Origin: JAQUOA01 sp037443785
Lineage (GTDB): Bacteria; Bacteroidota; Ignavibacteria; UBA10030; UBA8401
DNA: 31,052 nucleotides
Assembly (NCBI GenBank): GCA_037443785.1
Contig: JBBINR010000040.1
Coordinates: forward strand, 1 to 31,052
Reading direction: 5' to 3'
Shown in pieces: positions 15,973-25,266 of this stretch. A program made the translations under genes and the position numbers. The notes beneath the pieces were generated by a model. That model did not search any database, was not told where the DNA came from, and saw only the letters and a list, made by a program, of their open reading frames with translations. Each line of letters starts with the position of its first letter. The first letter of the stretch is position 1.

Positions 15973-16833
15973 TCAATTTCGTTTTACTAATAGTTTGAAT
16001 AATGCTTTTGAATTTCCCTTTTCACTTTGCCATGCATTAGGAAGAACATGCCAAATAAAGAGATACACTCTTAAAAACAATCGTTGAAAAGAAGAATTGT
16101 GTTTATCATAATATCGAAGTTGACTTCGCCGGTATTCAATGGTAATTCTTGAATCAGTCCTCTGGTAGCTTTTTCCCCCTAAATGGATCAGGTGAATTGT
16201 CGGAACATAAACACAGTGATATCCTATCGCATGAATAGATTTACAAAGATCAATGTCTTCAAAATACATAAAATACTTTTCATCAAATCCTTTTATCATT
16301 TCAAAGATAGCCTTCTTCATCATCAGCGCGGCACCAGTAAGCCAATCTTTCTTCTTTATTGAGTTTGAAGATAATTCAATAAACTCCTCGGACAGTGAAT
16401 TGCCTTGATAACTCTTTGTTTGATGCTCATTTTTTATCGTCGGGAATTTTCCGAACGACAATTGAAAAGACCCATCCTCATTTAATAATTGGGGTCCAAC
16501 AATTCCAACAGTTTCATCATCGAGTAAATACTGAACAAGCAGGTCCACCACTGGTTCTTTAAATATTGTATCATTATTGACGAAAAAAAGAATATCACCT
16601 TTCGCGATTCGTGCACCGGCATTGTTTGCCGCTCCGAAACCATAATTTTGCGGTAATGGAAGAAACTGAATAAAGGGAAATAGCTTCGGCAAAATATTTT
16701 GAGATCCATCGGTGGAATGATTATCGACAACAATAATATCGAACATCTCTTGCTGATGGTGCTTTACGAAGGATTCGAGACATTGTTTGGTATATTGAAG
16801 CCCGTTGTAATTTACAAAAATGATACTCACCAT
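15973..16833 (-). CDS. GT2 glycosyltransferase, rhamnosyltransferase (WbbL)-like
   Basis: 286 residues. The GT-A start is MVSIIFVNYNGLQYTKQCLES, with VVDNHSTDGS near 35-44, NYGFGAANNAG near 63-73 and the metal-binding segment FFVNNDT. Later FDEKYFMYFEDIDLCKS is typical of the WbbL/rhamnosyltransferase branch. It should transfer a sugar, perhaps rhamnose, to a growing surface glycan. The start follows the previous stop by one base (TAA-A-ATG), so translation is coupled. The donor is inferred only from family resemblance. Confidence 0.88.
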   Translation of the reverse strand: MVSIIFVNYNGLQYTKQCLESFVKHHQQEMFDIIVVDNHSTDGSQNILPKLFPFIQFLPLPQNYGFGAANNAGARIAKGDILFFVNNDTIFKEPVVDLLVQYLLDDETVGIVGPQLLNEDGSFQLSFGKFPTIKNEHQTKSYQGNSLSEEFIELSSNSIKKKDWLTGAALMMKKAIFEMIKGFDEKYFMYFEDIDLCKSIHAIGYHCVYVPTIHLIHLGGKSYQRTDSRITIEYRRSQLRYYDKHNSSFQRLFLRVYLFIWHVLPNAWQSEKGNSKALFKLLVKRN

Positions 16834-16834
16834 T

Positions 16835-17863
16835 TTATTTATTCTTTTCCATCAATTGGACCAATGCTGGCGGGGCTTTCCATACTTCCGTATATTTCCA
16901 TCCTCCCCACTTTAACGGTGTATATTTCACAATCCAAAGTCGAGCCTCGATAATAAATTGTTTCGAAAAAATAATCATTAAGATACCCCATCCACACATC
17001 TTAACTTTTGAAGGAAGCGAAGATTTTTTCCAGATCTCTTTCAAAAGCAAATACCCAGACTTAAACGATTTTTGCATAAAATATCCCATAACGAGTCTTT
17101 GCTGCAAATATATCAATGAAGCAGAATATTCGGCTGCATGCAGTTTAACTCTTTCATGCAATTTATATTGTTGAAGAACGGTTAATTTTGCGGAAATGAG
17201 CTTTACCTCATTTGAAGTGAGATTGGTGGAAGTCATCCGGTAAATGACAAGCACTTCATTAATATAAGAGAATACCGCACCTGACAGTGCAACTCTTACC
17301 CAGCAATCATAATCTTCTGCATGAGAATGAAGAGTTTCATCAAATTTATTTTTTTCAATGACAGACCGCTTAAACAGCAAAGAATGAACAATAACAGCAA
17401 AAGTAATGTTGAATTCAAAAAGGAATGCCCTGAAAGTATCTTCATGCGGGATTTTTGCTGGTAAGTTCTTTAGAAATCCTTGCCCCTGCTGAAACGTGAC
17501 AAAATCTGAATAAACAACATCAAAAGAAGCGTCCGATTCCATCCTCTCAACACATTTTTGAAGTCGTTCACTCACCATAAGATCGTCAGCATCTAAGAAC
17601 TGAATGTAGTCGCCTTTCGCTAGAATGATTCCTTGATTTCGAGAAGCAGCTAATCCGGCATTCTTCTGATAAAAATATTTGAATCGTTCATCTCCTGACG
17701 AATACTCTTTGAAAATCGACGCGGAAGAATCTGTTGACCCATCGTCGATCAGAATACATTCCCAATGTTTATACGTTTGCATGACAACACATTCGAGTGT
17801 TTGCTGCAAATACTTCTCTCCATTAAAGCACGGGATAATGATTGATACAAGTTTTAAAGGCAT
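16835..17863 (-). CDS. GT2 glycosyltransferase
   Basis: About 342 residues from the ATG at 17863. A TTG four codons upstream (17875) is possible, but the ATG gives the neat TAA-A-ATG junction with the gene before, as at the next junction. The GT-A fold is shown by VSIIIPCFNGEKYLQQTLE, LIDDGSTDSS and the DXD-like FLDADD. A C-terminal extension of ~100 residues follows the catalytic domain and has one weakly hydrophobic stretch, so membrane association is possible. It takes part in the polysaccharide cluster; donor and linkage are unknown. Confidence 0.87.
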   Translation of the reverse strand: MPLKLVSIIIPCFNGEKYLQQTLECVVMQTYKHWECILIDDGSTDSSASIFKEYSSGDERFKYFYQKNAGLAASRNQGIILAKGDYIQFLDADDLMVSERLQKCVERMESDASFDVVYSDFVTFQQGQGFLKNLPAKIPHEDTFRAFLFEFNITFAVIVHSLLFKRSVIEKNKFDETLHSHAEDYDCWVRVALSGAVFSYINEVLVIYRMTSTNLTSNEVKLISAKLTVLQQYKLHERVKLHAAEYSASLIYLQQRLVMGYFMQKSFKSGYLLLKEIWKKSSLPSKVKMCGWGILMIIFSKQFIIEARLWIVKYTPLKWGGWKYTEVWKAPPALVQLMEKNK

Positions 17864-17864
17864 T

Positions 17865-18746
17865 TTATTTTCCAACTAACGCAAATTTAATTAAACCGGC
17901 ATAGCCGTAAAAAAATATTTTTGCCATGTCAATAATATTCCCGTCTTTATATGACAGCCACAGATGAGCATAAATTTGATATCGTAATGCAGAAAATATC
18001 GCGCCACGTGTATATCTGCTTCGAGACTCCATCAACAAATATCTTGTTTCAACAAATGTCCCATATTTTTTTAGACTCGAAGCTCCGCTCACGTTTGTTC
18101 TATAGTAGACAACCGGAATGTTGATATACCCGATTTGAAATTGTCGAGCTACTCTCAACCAATATTCCCAATCATGGGTATATCGTAATTTGGTATTAAA
18201 TCCTCCAATGGTTTGTATAATTTTCCGCTTTAAAATAACAGTTGAGGCAATAAGTGCATTCCCCTTTAATAACAAATCACCATAGTATGAATTGATATCT
18301 AAAAAAGATTGAATTTCTTGAAAACAATGCAATGCCTTCTGCGTTTTTATACTGCCGTCGAGAATAAATGCACCGGCACATACTGCATCGACGATTGGAT
18401 TTTTCAACAAATAATCAATTTCCTCTTCAATTGCAGTAGGCAATAAAATATCATCCGAATCTAAAATCATTAAAAATTCGCCAGTAAAAATTTCAAAACC
18501 ATAATTCACCGCAGCTGATTTCCCAAAATTTTTTTCAAACTGGTGATAGACTGTCTTTTGAAATCTGCTTTTATTTTTATGTGTCCATTCATGGACAATT
18601 ATTGCCGTAGTATCGCTTGAACCATCATCAACAATAAGTAATTCAATAGGCAGATAGGATTGTTGTGCCACGCTTTCAAGCGTTTCAACAATTAAATGGG
18701 CTCGATTATACGTCGGAATAATAATTGATACCAGCGGAAGGGTCAT
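17865..18746 (-). CDS. GT2 glycosyltransferase
   Basis: 293 residues. Family marks are VSIIIPTYNRAHLIVETLES near the start, IVDDGSSDTT, a LDSDD metal site and HDWEYWLRVARQFQIGYI in the acceptor part. The ATG overlaps the stop of the upstream CgeB-like gene (ATGA), showing tight coupling. It differs clearly from the two other GT2 enzymes, so each likely makes a different linkage of the same glycan. The specific sugar is not predictable here. Confidence 0.88.
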   Translation of the reverse strand: MTLPLVSIIIPTYNRAHLIVETLESVAQQSYLPIELLIVDDGSSDTTAIIVHEWTHKNKSRFQKTVYHQFEKNFGKSAAVNYGFEIFTGEFLMILDSDDILLPTAIEEEIDYLLKNPIVDAVCAGAFILDGSIKTQKALHCFQEIQSFLDINSYYGDLLLKGNALIASTVILKRKIIQTIGGFNTKLRYTHDWEYWLRVARQFQIGYINIPVVYYRTNVSGASSLKKYGTFVETRYLLMESRSRYTRGAIFSALRYQIYAHLWLSYKDGNIIDMAKIFFYGYAGLIKFALVGK

Positions 18747-19759
18747 GACAAACCCATTTGAAAAAATAAGTCAGTAAATCGTTTCTGGTATGTATGTTCT
18801 TGAATCGCTCGTTGATATCCCGCTTCAGCAATTTTCATTCTTACGTCATCATGCATCAAATAGTATTTAATCTTTTCAATCATCTCATCGGTTGAAGCGT
18901 AACATACAATTTCTTTATTAGGTGTAAAATATTCTTCCAACCGATCGGCATATTCGCTCAATTGAAAACCTCCGCACCCGGGTATTTCAAAATTCCTTCC
19001 CTTGATCTGATTTTGGAAATTTATTTGGGACGAAGCGGTCATATTCAAATTGATTTTACTTTGTTGGAACATTTCAATCATGGAGTCTTGCGTAATACGA
19101 GTTTCATTGATGATTGATTGAAGTTTTGAATCAGTCAATAAGTGTAATTTTTTTGCATACGCATGCCACCGACGTAAATTCCAATGAGTGCCCTTTACGA
19201 CAATGTTGATTCCCTCTTTTTGTAAACGTCGAATAATAGTGTTTCTGTTACCGTGAGCCTGTCCGATAAATGATACATCATGGATAAGAGGAAGTAATTT
19301 TTTGGTGTACAGAAAATGATTGAAGCCCCATTGAGTTAACATAACGTTGTTATATCCAATGGATCGATATTTCTTTAATGAATTTATATCGGTTGTTGAA
19401 ACAAATGAAAAACAGTGTGCCCAATATTTCGTGAATGTATCGAATCGCCAATGATCATCGGCAAACCAATTGAATGTAATTGTGGAAGTTTCATTCTTAA
19501 TTTTTGAAAATATTTCTAAATCAAACTGATCAGTAAAGAGAAAGGTAAAAAGAATATCTGGTTTAGACTCTTTTACCAGGTCAAGCAACATTGTGGTCAT
19601 TTTATGAGACCCATACCGATGATATTCCGACATAAAATCAAAATACTCAATAGTATGCCCCATATGAACAAGTGTCTCATAAAAATTATAATGTTCAAAG
19701 CTGAAACCCCGTTCGGGAATTCCATAATCGTATTTCATGCCGACATACAGTATCTTCAT
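18743..19759 (-). CDS. CgeB-like glycosyltransferase
   Basis: About 338 residues from the ATG at 19759 (MKILYVGMKYDYGIPERGF), which overlaps the upstream stop by 4 bp; a longer start at 19813 would run deep into that gene. The N-terminal half holds a Rossmann-like lobe (KPDILFTFLFTDQFDLEIF, FNWFADDHWRF). The C-terminal half has QIKGRNFEIPGCGGFQLSEY, then EEYFTPNKEIVCYAST and EMIEKIKYYL. This arrangement is the hallmark of the CgeB/DUF3880-type glycosyltransferases, whose conserved E-(I/V)-P/A-C-G-G-F segment probably binds the donor. The activity is inferred from family and from the surrounding transferases. Confidence 0.75.
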   Translation of the reverse strand: MKILYVGMKYDYGIPERGFSFEHYNFYETLVHMGHTIEYFDFMSEYHRYGSHKMTTMLLDLVKESKPDILFTFLFTDQFDLEIFSKIKNETSTITFNWFADDHWRFDTFTKYWAHCFSFVSTTDINSLKKYRSIGYNNVMLTQWGFNHFLYTKKLLPLIHDVSFIGQAHGNRNTIIRRLQKEGINIVVKGTHWNLRRWHAYAKKLHLLTDSKLQSIINETRITQDSMIEMFQQSKINLNMTASSQINFQNQIKGRNFEIPGCGGFQLSEYADRLEEYFTPNKEIVCYASTDEMIEKIKYYLMHDDVRMKIAEAGYQRAIQEHTYQKRFTDLFFQMGLS

Positions 19760-20511
19760 CGACCTGTTCTCCGAAAATGGAACAAACCTAATCCATAGAG
19801 ATAGTCTGCACACTGCCCAGGAGACGTATTTTCAACATAATTTCCCTTATCATCAACGCACGAAAAATCGACAAGTGTAAGTTCGTTAAAGAATTGAAGA
19901 ATAGTTGCTGGGGCATGTACTCTGTGGGCGTTGAATTCAATTCGTTCCTTACCAACAGGTGTTGTTAAATAAAGATCACCGTCAAGTGCAAGTATCCGCT
20001 GTAACTCTTTACAGGCCTTCTCACTCCCCATCGGATCAAGAGTGTCTCCATATCTTCCTAAACCAATATGTTCAATGACGTGAAGACAAGACAAACTTTT
20101 GACTGATTTATTTTCAAACGGAAGATCGAGGATTGTTCCCGCTCGAGAAATAAGATTGTCAATATTTACATGAAGTGGACGAAAATCGATAAATTCAACT
20201 TTAACAAACGCAGAAAGAGGTGCAATGAGATTTATTTGTGATGCAATATCAACGTGATATGTTGTCTTTCTTGAAACAATTTTACGAGCACACCATGCAC
20301 TCTGATAAAAATAGTGAGCATCAAATTCTGTTTGTTCTGTTGCGTCAAAAAGTTGTGGATTGACAAACCGAAATTCTATTTTTTTTTCGGAAATAGTATT
20401 GAGTTTGTGAAATTCGTTGAGATATTTTGGAAGGCGCCATAAAGAGCTAAATAACTTACCATTTCTGAACGGGGTAAGGAATAACTGTTGTATGATTCTT
20501 TTCAAGGACAT
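19756..20511 (-). CDS. DUF268-like protein, possible methyltransferase fold
   Basis: 251 residues. The N-terminal third is basic. From about residue 80 (AHYFYQSAWCARKIV) it matches my memory of the DUF268 family, with DIASQINLIAPLSAF, then VEFIDFRPL and LPFENKSVKSLSCLHVIEHIGLGRYG. This last segment is like motif IV of class I SAM methyltransferases, and the earlier part resembles a degenerate SAM-binding fold. The C-terminus has YLTTPVGKERIEFNAHRV. Members sit in sugar clusters but have no firm biochemical role. It starts 2 bp after the flippase stop and overlaps the next gene by 4 bp. Confidence 0.7.
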   Translation of the reverse strand: MSLKRIIQQLFLTPFRNGKLFSSLWRLPKYLNEFHKLNTISEKKIEFRFVNPQLFDATEQTEFDAHYFYQSAWCARKIVSRKTTYHVDIASQINLIAPLSAFVKVEFIDFRPLHVNIDNLISRAGTILDLPFENKSVKSLSCLHVIEHIGLGRYGDTLDPMGSEKACKELQRILALDGDLYLTTPVGKERIEFNAHRVHAPATILQFFNELTLVDFSCVDDKGNYVENTSPGQCADYLYGLGLFHFRRTGR

Positions 20512-20513
20512 AG

Positions 20514-21845
20514 TTATACAGGCTGTGTAAATAGAAGTTTTCGATTAATCAGCATTACACTTACGAGGTAAACAACATTACTAACAAGAATGGAAATAAC
20601 AATACCAAAAAGCCCGATCCACATGCACCCAATGATATAGCCGGCCATCGAAAGAATGGCAGAAACAATTTTGGGAATTATATAGGCTGAAGGTTTCTGC
20701 AATGCAAATCCTACTAAAGCAAGAGTTTGTCCGACATAAAATATTCCGAGTCCGACAGTCAATAAAAATAACAATAAAGCGTCTATAACATATTCTTTTG
20801 TACTAAGCAGGTGGATGATTTGCTCTCCACCTACATAAAGCAATACACCAAAAGCACAAAATAGCACAAATGTTAATAGTGATGCTGTTTTGATAAGACC
20901 ATATCCTTTCTTTTTTTCCGCATTATTCCCTGTGGAAAATTTGTCGTAAATCGAAGGAGTCAAAAATTGAATAAAAACACCGTATGCAAGCACAACAGAA
21001 TTATTAACAATACTGGCAGACAAACCATATTTCCCTACGTCGGTCATTGTTAAAAATCCATTGACAACCCATCGTTCTCCGTTGAATTGGAACCATGACA
21101 ACCATCCCCAAAAAATAAAAGGCAAACAATAAACAATTATTTTTTTCCCTGATTCACTTTTTAAGTGATTGATAGATTCTTTTGATGAACGGACGTTGAT
21201 TTGTTTTAGGTATATCCAAATACGGACTACCAGAAAGATAGCCATTGATGATGTAATCGCTACCATAACAAATGTTAAATCCAGCGCCATTGTGGCAGCT
21301 GCCAGCAAAAGGAATGCTACAATGAATACTTTCTCAAGCACCTGTATAATGGAAATCTCTCGCCGCAATTTCATCGCATTGAATAAACCAGCTATAGGAG
21401 TACTAATCACAGAAATAATGATCAAAACACTGGCACTGACCATAAATAAAACTGTTTTTTGGAAAAAAATAATTCCAATCACTACAGCGACAATACCAAT
21501 GAGACAAAGAATTCCAGCTGCAATTTTTAAGGTATTGAACACAATACGCAAATAGGCTGACTTTTGCTCTTCAGATTTTGAGAATTCAAAATAGTAGCGG
21601 ACAAATCCTTGCTCAAGAGGACCGAAGAATGACAACGATAACAACCCCCCCAGGCTTGTAATGAGGACAAATTGTCCATATCCAACTGGTCCAATCGAAG
21701 TTGTTAATTTAATTGAGACCAAACTTAATACTAAGGATATAATTTGGCCCCAGCCAAGCCATGATAGTTGAGCAACATGATCATTCGTAAGTCGAAGATC
21801 TTTTACCCCCACTAACGCCAATGTCCTATTTAATATTTTAATCAT
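20514..21845 (-). CDS. Wzx-type polysaccharide flippase
   Basis: About 443 residues from the ATG at 21845; a TTG two codons upstream is less likely. It has 12-14 predicted hydrophobic segments spread over the whole length, with the first after QLSWLGWGQIISLVLSLVSI and a glycine-rich loop (SIGPVGYGQFVLITSLGG) typical of the MVF/MATE-like polysaccharide exporters. It should flip lipid-linked oligosaccharide across the inner membrane. It follows the methyltransferase-like gene by about 70 bp. There is no Wzy polymerase in the window, so the glycan may be polymerised or ligated by enzymes encoded elsewhere. Confidence 0.85.
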   Translation of the reverse strand: MIKILNRTLALVGVKDLRLTNDHVAQLSWLGWGQIISLVLSLVSIKLTTSIGPVGYGQFVLITSLGGLLSLSFFGPLEQGFVRYYFEFSKSEEQKSAYLRIVFNTLKIAAGILCLIGIVAVVIGIIFFQKTVLFMVSASVLIIISVISTPIAGLFNAMKLRREISIIQVLEKVFIVAFLLLAAATMALDLTFVMVAITSSMAIFLVVRIWIYLKQINVRSSKESINHLKSESGKKIIVYCLPFIFWGWLSWFQFNGERWVVNGFLTMTDVGKYGLSASIVNNSVVLAYGVFIQFLTPSIYDKFSTGNNAEKKKGYGLIKTASLLTFVLFCAFGVLLYVGGEQIIHLLSTKEYVIDALLLFLLTVGLGIFYVGQTLALVGFALQKPSAYIIPKIVSAILSMAGYIIGCMWIGLFGIVISILVSNVVYLVSVMLINRKLLFTQPV

Positions 21846-21917
21846 TGGCAAAATTAGTCATGCCGGCGTTTATTTTTACCCACTGATTTACCTTTGGGGA
21901 TTTCACGAAACATTAAT

Positions 21918-22526
21918 TTATCTAATATTTACACCAATTTTTGTCAAACAGATTATATCATGTTTAACACTAAGCTGATATTGAAAAGATTGTGCAAACG
22001 ATTGAAGAGATATCAATGTTGGATAGTCATTCTTGCCAATAAATAACCGAGCATCATCTATTAGGATAACGTGATGTAGTTTAGATTGAAAAATGAATGC
22101 CAATTCATCCATGATTGGTGTTTCGATATCGCTTTTTGCAGTATTGCCACCAGAGTAATGTCCGTCCAGCCAAAAAAGGGCGGGCTTTGTTAATTTCGGA
22201 ATTATGTCCCCAATAATTTTTCCACTGTCTCCAAAAAGGATTTCAATATTTTGACTTCCATTAAATCTCTTAACTGCATTTACGTACAGATCATTTGAAA
22301 GTTCAATGGAAATAATTTTGGCAAAATATTTTTTCTGAGCATTTACCATCTCACCCATAAAGGTTCCAGATTCAATAAAAATATCTAAACCATAACGACG
22401 TTTGTACTTACGAATTTCATTTTGTTTGACTATATGAGGTGGAGGAGAAGGTTTACCGTTGAATATCCATTTTACGTAGGCTTTAAGAGACCTATACCTG
22501 TACAGAAAATCTTTGAATGAGCTCAT
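21918..22526 (-). CDS. Class I SAM methyltransferase-like protein
   Basis: 202 residues. After a basic N-terminus of ~50 residues, IFIESGTFMGEMVNAQKKYF stands at the place of motif I, and IISIELSNDLYVNAVKRF near motif II has an acidic residue at the strand end as expected for SAM binding. ALFWLDGHYSGGNTAKSDIE resembles the acidic motif of sugar or macrocin-type O-methyltransferases. The likely role is methylation of a sugar in the surface glycan, an inference from context. It is the first gene of the polysaccharide block, with 98 bp before it in which I see no strong promoter or terminator. Confidence 0.6.
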   Translation of the reverse strand: MSSFKDFLYRYRSLKAYVKWIFNGKPSPPPHIVKQNEIRKYKRRYGLDIFIESGTFMGEMVNAQKKYFAKIISIELSNDLYVNAVKRFNGSQNIEILFGDSGKIIGDIIPKLTKPALFWLDGHYSGGNTAKSDIETPIMDELAFIFQSKLHHVILIDDARLFIGKNDYPTLISLQSFAQSFQYQLSVKHDIICLTKIGVNIR

Positions 22527-22624
22527 TTGTTATACTTATTTGTAAAATGCATTCTTGAAAATTATTTTTGAAACACAACAGTGTACTCTTGCGGCAATAA
22601 AATGGCATCCAAAATCTTCCCGAC

Positions 22625-23836
22625 TTATAGATGAAGCTCCTTCATTACTGTTCCCAAATCTTTATCTCCCCTTCCGGACAGATTCACAACAATAATTTCT
22701 TCTTTTTTCATTGTCGGTGCTAATTTTACGGAATATGCCACAGCGTGAGCAGATTCCAACGCAGGAATAATTCCCTCTTTCTTTGCGAGAAGCTGCAATG
22801 CAGTTAACGCTTCATCATCAGTAATAGAAACATATTCAACATACTTATTGTCTTTCAAATAGCAATGTTCAGGCCCAACACCCGGGTAATCCAGACCAGC
22901 CGAAATCGAATGTGCAATCTCTACTTGTCCTTCCGCATTTTGCAAAAGATATTGCATTGATCCGTGTAACACGCCGGGTGAGCCTTTTCCCAGAGCGGCA
23001 GAATGTTTACCTGAATCCAGCCCAAATCCAGCAGCTTCCACTCCGATGAGTTTTACTGTTTCTGTGTCATTCAAAAAAGGATAAAACATTCCCATGGCAT
23101 TGCTGCCTCCTCCAACACAGGCAATCACTGCATCGGGAAGTTTTTTTTCTTGTTGCAGAATTTGTTCTCGTGTTTCTTTTCCGATGACCGATTGAAAATC
23201 TCTGACCATCATTGGATACGGATGCATACCAACAACTGAACCGATGATATAAAAGGTATCATTAACATTTGTCACCCAATCCCGTATCGCTTCGCTCGTC
23301 GCATCTTTCAACGTTTTACTTCCTGACGATACGGGGCGAACTTCTGCACCAAGCAGTTTCATGCGATAGACATTGGGTGCCTGACGTTCCATATCTTCAA
23401 CGCCCATGTAAACGACACATTGCAGACCAAACAAAGCACAAACCGTTGCTGTCGCTACTCCGTGTTGACCAGCACCAGTTTCAGCAATAATTCTTTTCTT
23501 TCCCATTCGCTTTGCAATAAGAATCTGCCCGATGGTATTATTGATTTTATGGGCACCGGTATGACAAAGATCTTCCCTCTTTAAATATATTTTTGCACCG
23601 CCGGCAAAATCTGTTAGTCTTTCGGCAAAATAAAGAGGAGTCTCTCTGCCAACGAAGTAGGTCAAATAATATGAAAATTCCTTCAGGAATTCATTGTCGT
23701 CTTTTAGTTTCAAATACCAATGGGTTAATTCTTCAGCCGCAGGAAGTAATGTTTCAGGAATGTAACGTCCGCCGTAAACACCGAAATGACCGCGGTCATC
23801 GGGAAGATTTGGATATTTTTTAAGTTGCTTATTCAT
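22625..23836 (-). CDS. trpB: Tryptophan synthase beta chain
   Basis: 403 residues, normal for the TrpB1 type that works with TrpA. It condenses indole and serine with PLP in the last step of tryptophan synthesis. The PLP lysine is Lys97 in HTGAHKINN, the catalytic glutamate is Glu119 in AETGAGQHG, and the phosphate-binding loop is GGGSNAMG near 242-249. The ATG is 9 bp after the trpF stop. It is the last trp gene here; no trpA follows, although TrpB1 needs the alpha subunit for efficient indole supply. Confidence 0.96.
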   Translation of the reverse strand: MNKQLKKYPNLPDDRGHFGVYGGRYIPETLLPAAEELTHWYLKLKDDNEFLKEFSYYLTYFVGRETPLYFAERLTDFAGGAKIYLKREDLCHTGAHKINNTIGQILIAKRMGKKRIIAETGAGQHGVATATVCALFGLQCVVYMGVEDMERQAPNVYRMKLLGAEVRPVSSGSKTLKDATSEAIRDWVTNVNDTFYIIGSVVGMHPYPMMVRDFQSVIGKETREQILQQEKKLPDAVIACVGGGSNAMGMFYPFLNDTETVKLIGVEAAGFGLDSGKHSAALGKGSPGVLHGSMQYLLQNAEGQVEIAHSISAGLDYPGVGPEHCYLKDNKYVEYVSITDDEALTALQLLAKKEGIIPALESAHAVAYSVKLAPTMKKEEIIVVNLSGRGDKDLGTVMKELHL

Positions 23837-23845
23837 AGTGTTTAA

Positions 23846-24475
23846 TTAATGCTGATCAAACGCATTTTTCGCATTCATTACAAATTCTTGGACTTTGATT
23901 CGATCTTTTTTACCTGGAGAAATTTCAACACCACTGCTGACATCCACGCCCCATGGTTCGGCGATTGAAATTGCATTGGCGACATTGGATTCATTCAATC
24001 CACCGGCAACAATAATTTTTCCAAATTCATTCGCTTCACGAGCAATCAGCCAATTGAATGTCGTTCCAGTTCCACCGTATTCTTTTTCTTGAAAGGCATC
24101 GAAAAGAAAAATTCCCGTCTCATAATCATCAAACTGAACATTTTTAATTTCTTCATTCACCCGAAAAGATTTGATGGCATTGCTGAATATGTTAACATCG
24201 CTTGCCGCTTCGTCTCCATGAAATTGGCAGTAGGACAATTTCACCAATGCTGCAATTTCTTTTACACGATCAACCTTTTCATTCACAAAAACGCCAACAA
24301 TTAGAATATCTTTTCTAATTTTGTCAGCTATTATTTTTGCTTGATACGGTTCAATGTATCGCTTGCTGCCTGAAAAAAAATTAAATCCAATGGCTGTCGC
24401 TCCGGCCTCGATGCATGCCTTTGCATCCTCTTCATTCGTAATCCCGCAAATTTTAATGAAATTTTTGGACGCCAC
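23846..24475 (-). CDS. trpF: Phosphoribosylanthranilate isomerase
   Basis: 209 residues. It converts phosphoribosylanthranilate to the carboxyphenylamino-deoxyribulose phosphate used by TrpC. The TIM barrel starts with KICGITNEEDA, where the catalytic Cys is Cys10; the partner Asp is Asp126 in IFLFDAF. The phosphate loops GGLNESNV and VDVSSGVE are intact. The start codon is GTG, overlapping the trpC stop by one base (TAGTG), a sign of coupled translation. Confidence 0.95.
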   Translation of the reverse strand: MASKNFIKICGITNEEDAKACIEAGATAIGFNFFSGSKRYIEPYQAKIIADKIRKDILIVGVFVNEKVDRVKEIAALVKLSYCQFHGDEAASDVNIFSNAIKSFRVNEEIKNVQFDDYETGIFLFDAFQEKEYGGTGTTFNWLIAREANEFGKIIVAGGLNESNVANAISIAEPWGVDVSSGVEISPGKKDRIKVQEFVMNAKNAFDQH

Positions 24476-25266
24476 TATCGTGTCCCCAGTAATTCATGTA
24501 ATCCTCTTGCCTTATCCGGCTGCACCATCAAATGTTCCCCGACTAGAATAGCGTCAAATCCGGCTTGCGACAAACGTTCCACGGTATTGTAATTATTGAT
24601 GCCACTTTCACTGACGGCAATACATTCGTTCGGAATAAACCTTTTGAGGTTTAAAGAAAGATTAATATCGACTTCGAATGTTTTTAAATTGCGGTTATTA
24701 ATTCCAATGATAGACCCACCGGCATCAACCGCTCGTTCAATTTCTTCCTTGCTGTGACATTCCACTAAAACTGAAAGAAATAAACCCGAAGCCGTTGATA
24801 AAAACGAATGTAACTCGAGGTCGGTTAATGAGGCAACAATTAATAATATTGCATCAGCACCAATCATTCTTGCTTCGTAGATTTGGTATTCATCAACAAT
24901 GAATTCTTTTCGCAAGATCGGGAGATGCGATGCTCCCTTTGCCGCAAGCACAAAGTCGTCTTGTCCACGGAAGTATTTTTCATCAGTTAAAACTGAAAGA
25001 GCTGCTGCACCCCCCTGTTTATACTCCCGGGCTGTTTTTTCAATAGAAATATTCTTCGCGATAATTCCCTTTGAAGGAGACGCTCTCTTTATCTCTGCAA
25101 TACAATGAATCCCTTCATCCTCTGATGAAGAGATTGCGTCAGAAAAATTTAACGGTTCAGCTGCTTCAACGGCTCTTGCAATAACAGCATCGAATGGCAC
25201 TGTGATTTTCCTTCGCTCAACTTCAAGTTTTTTATACGCATTAATTTCATCGAGTTTATTTTTCAT
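24475..25266 (-). CDS. trpC: Indole-3-glycerol phosphate synthase
   Basis: 263 residues, the usual length. It closes the indole ring in tryptophan synthesis. Conserved segments are AEIKRASPSKGII with the catalytic lysine, VLTDEKYFRG, ILRKEFIVDEYQIYEAR, GINNRNLKTFEVD and SESGI, in family order. The ATG lies inside the end of the upstream CorC-like gene (11-bp overlap), so these two unrelated proteins are translationally coupled. Confidence 0.95.
   Translation of the reverse strand: MKNKLDEINAYKKLEVERRKITVPFDAVIARAVEAAEPLNFSDAISSSEDEGIHCIAEIKRASPSKGIIAKNISIEKTAREYKQGGAAALSVLTDEKYFRGQDDFVLAAKGASHLPILRKEFIVDEYQIYEARMIGADAILLIVASLTDLELHSFLSTASGLFLSVLVECHSKEEIERAVDAGGSIIGINNRNLKTFEVDINLSLNLKRFIPNECIAVSESGINNYNTVERLSQAGFDAILVGEHLMVQPDKARGLHELLGTR

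Noticed and set aside
21849..21856. Minus-strand TAATTTTG, matching the TAnnTTTG box, before the flippase gene
   Set aside because: It ends 3 bases before the start codon and has no TTG element at the right distance, so it is probably a chance match.
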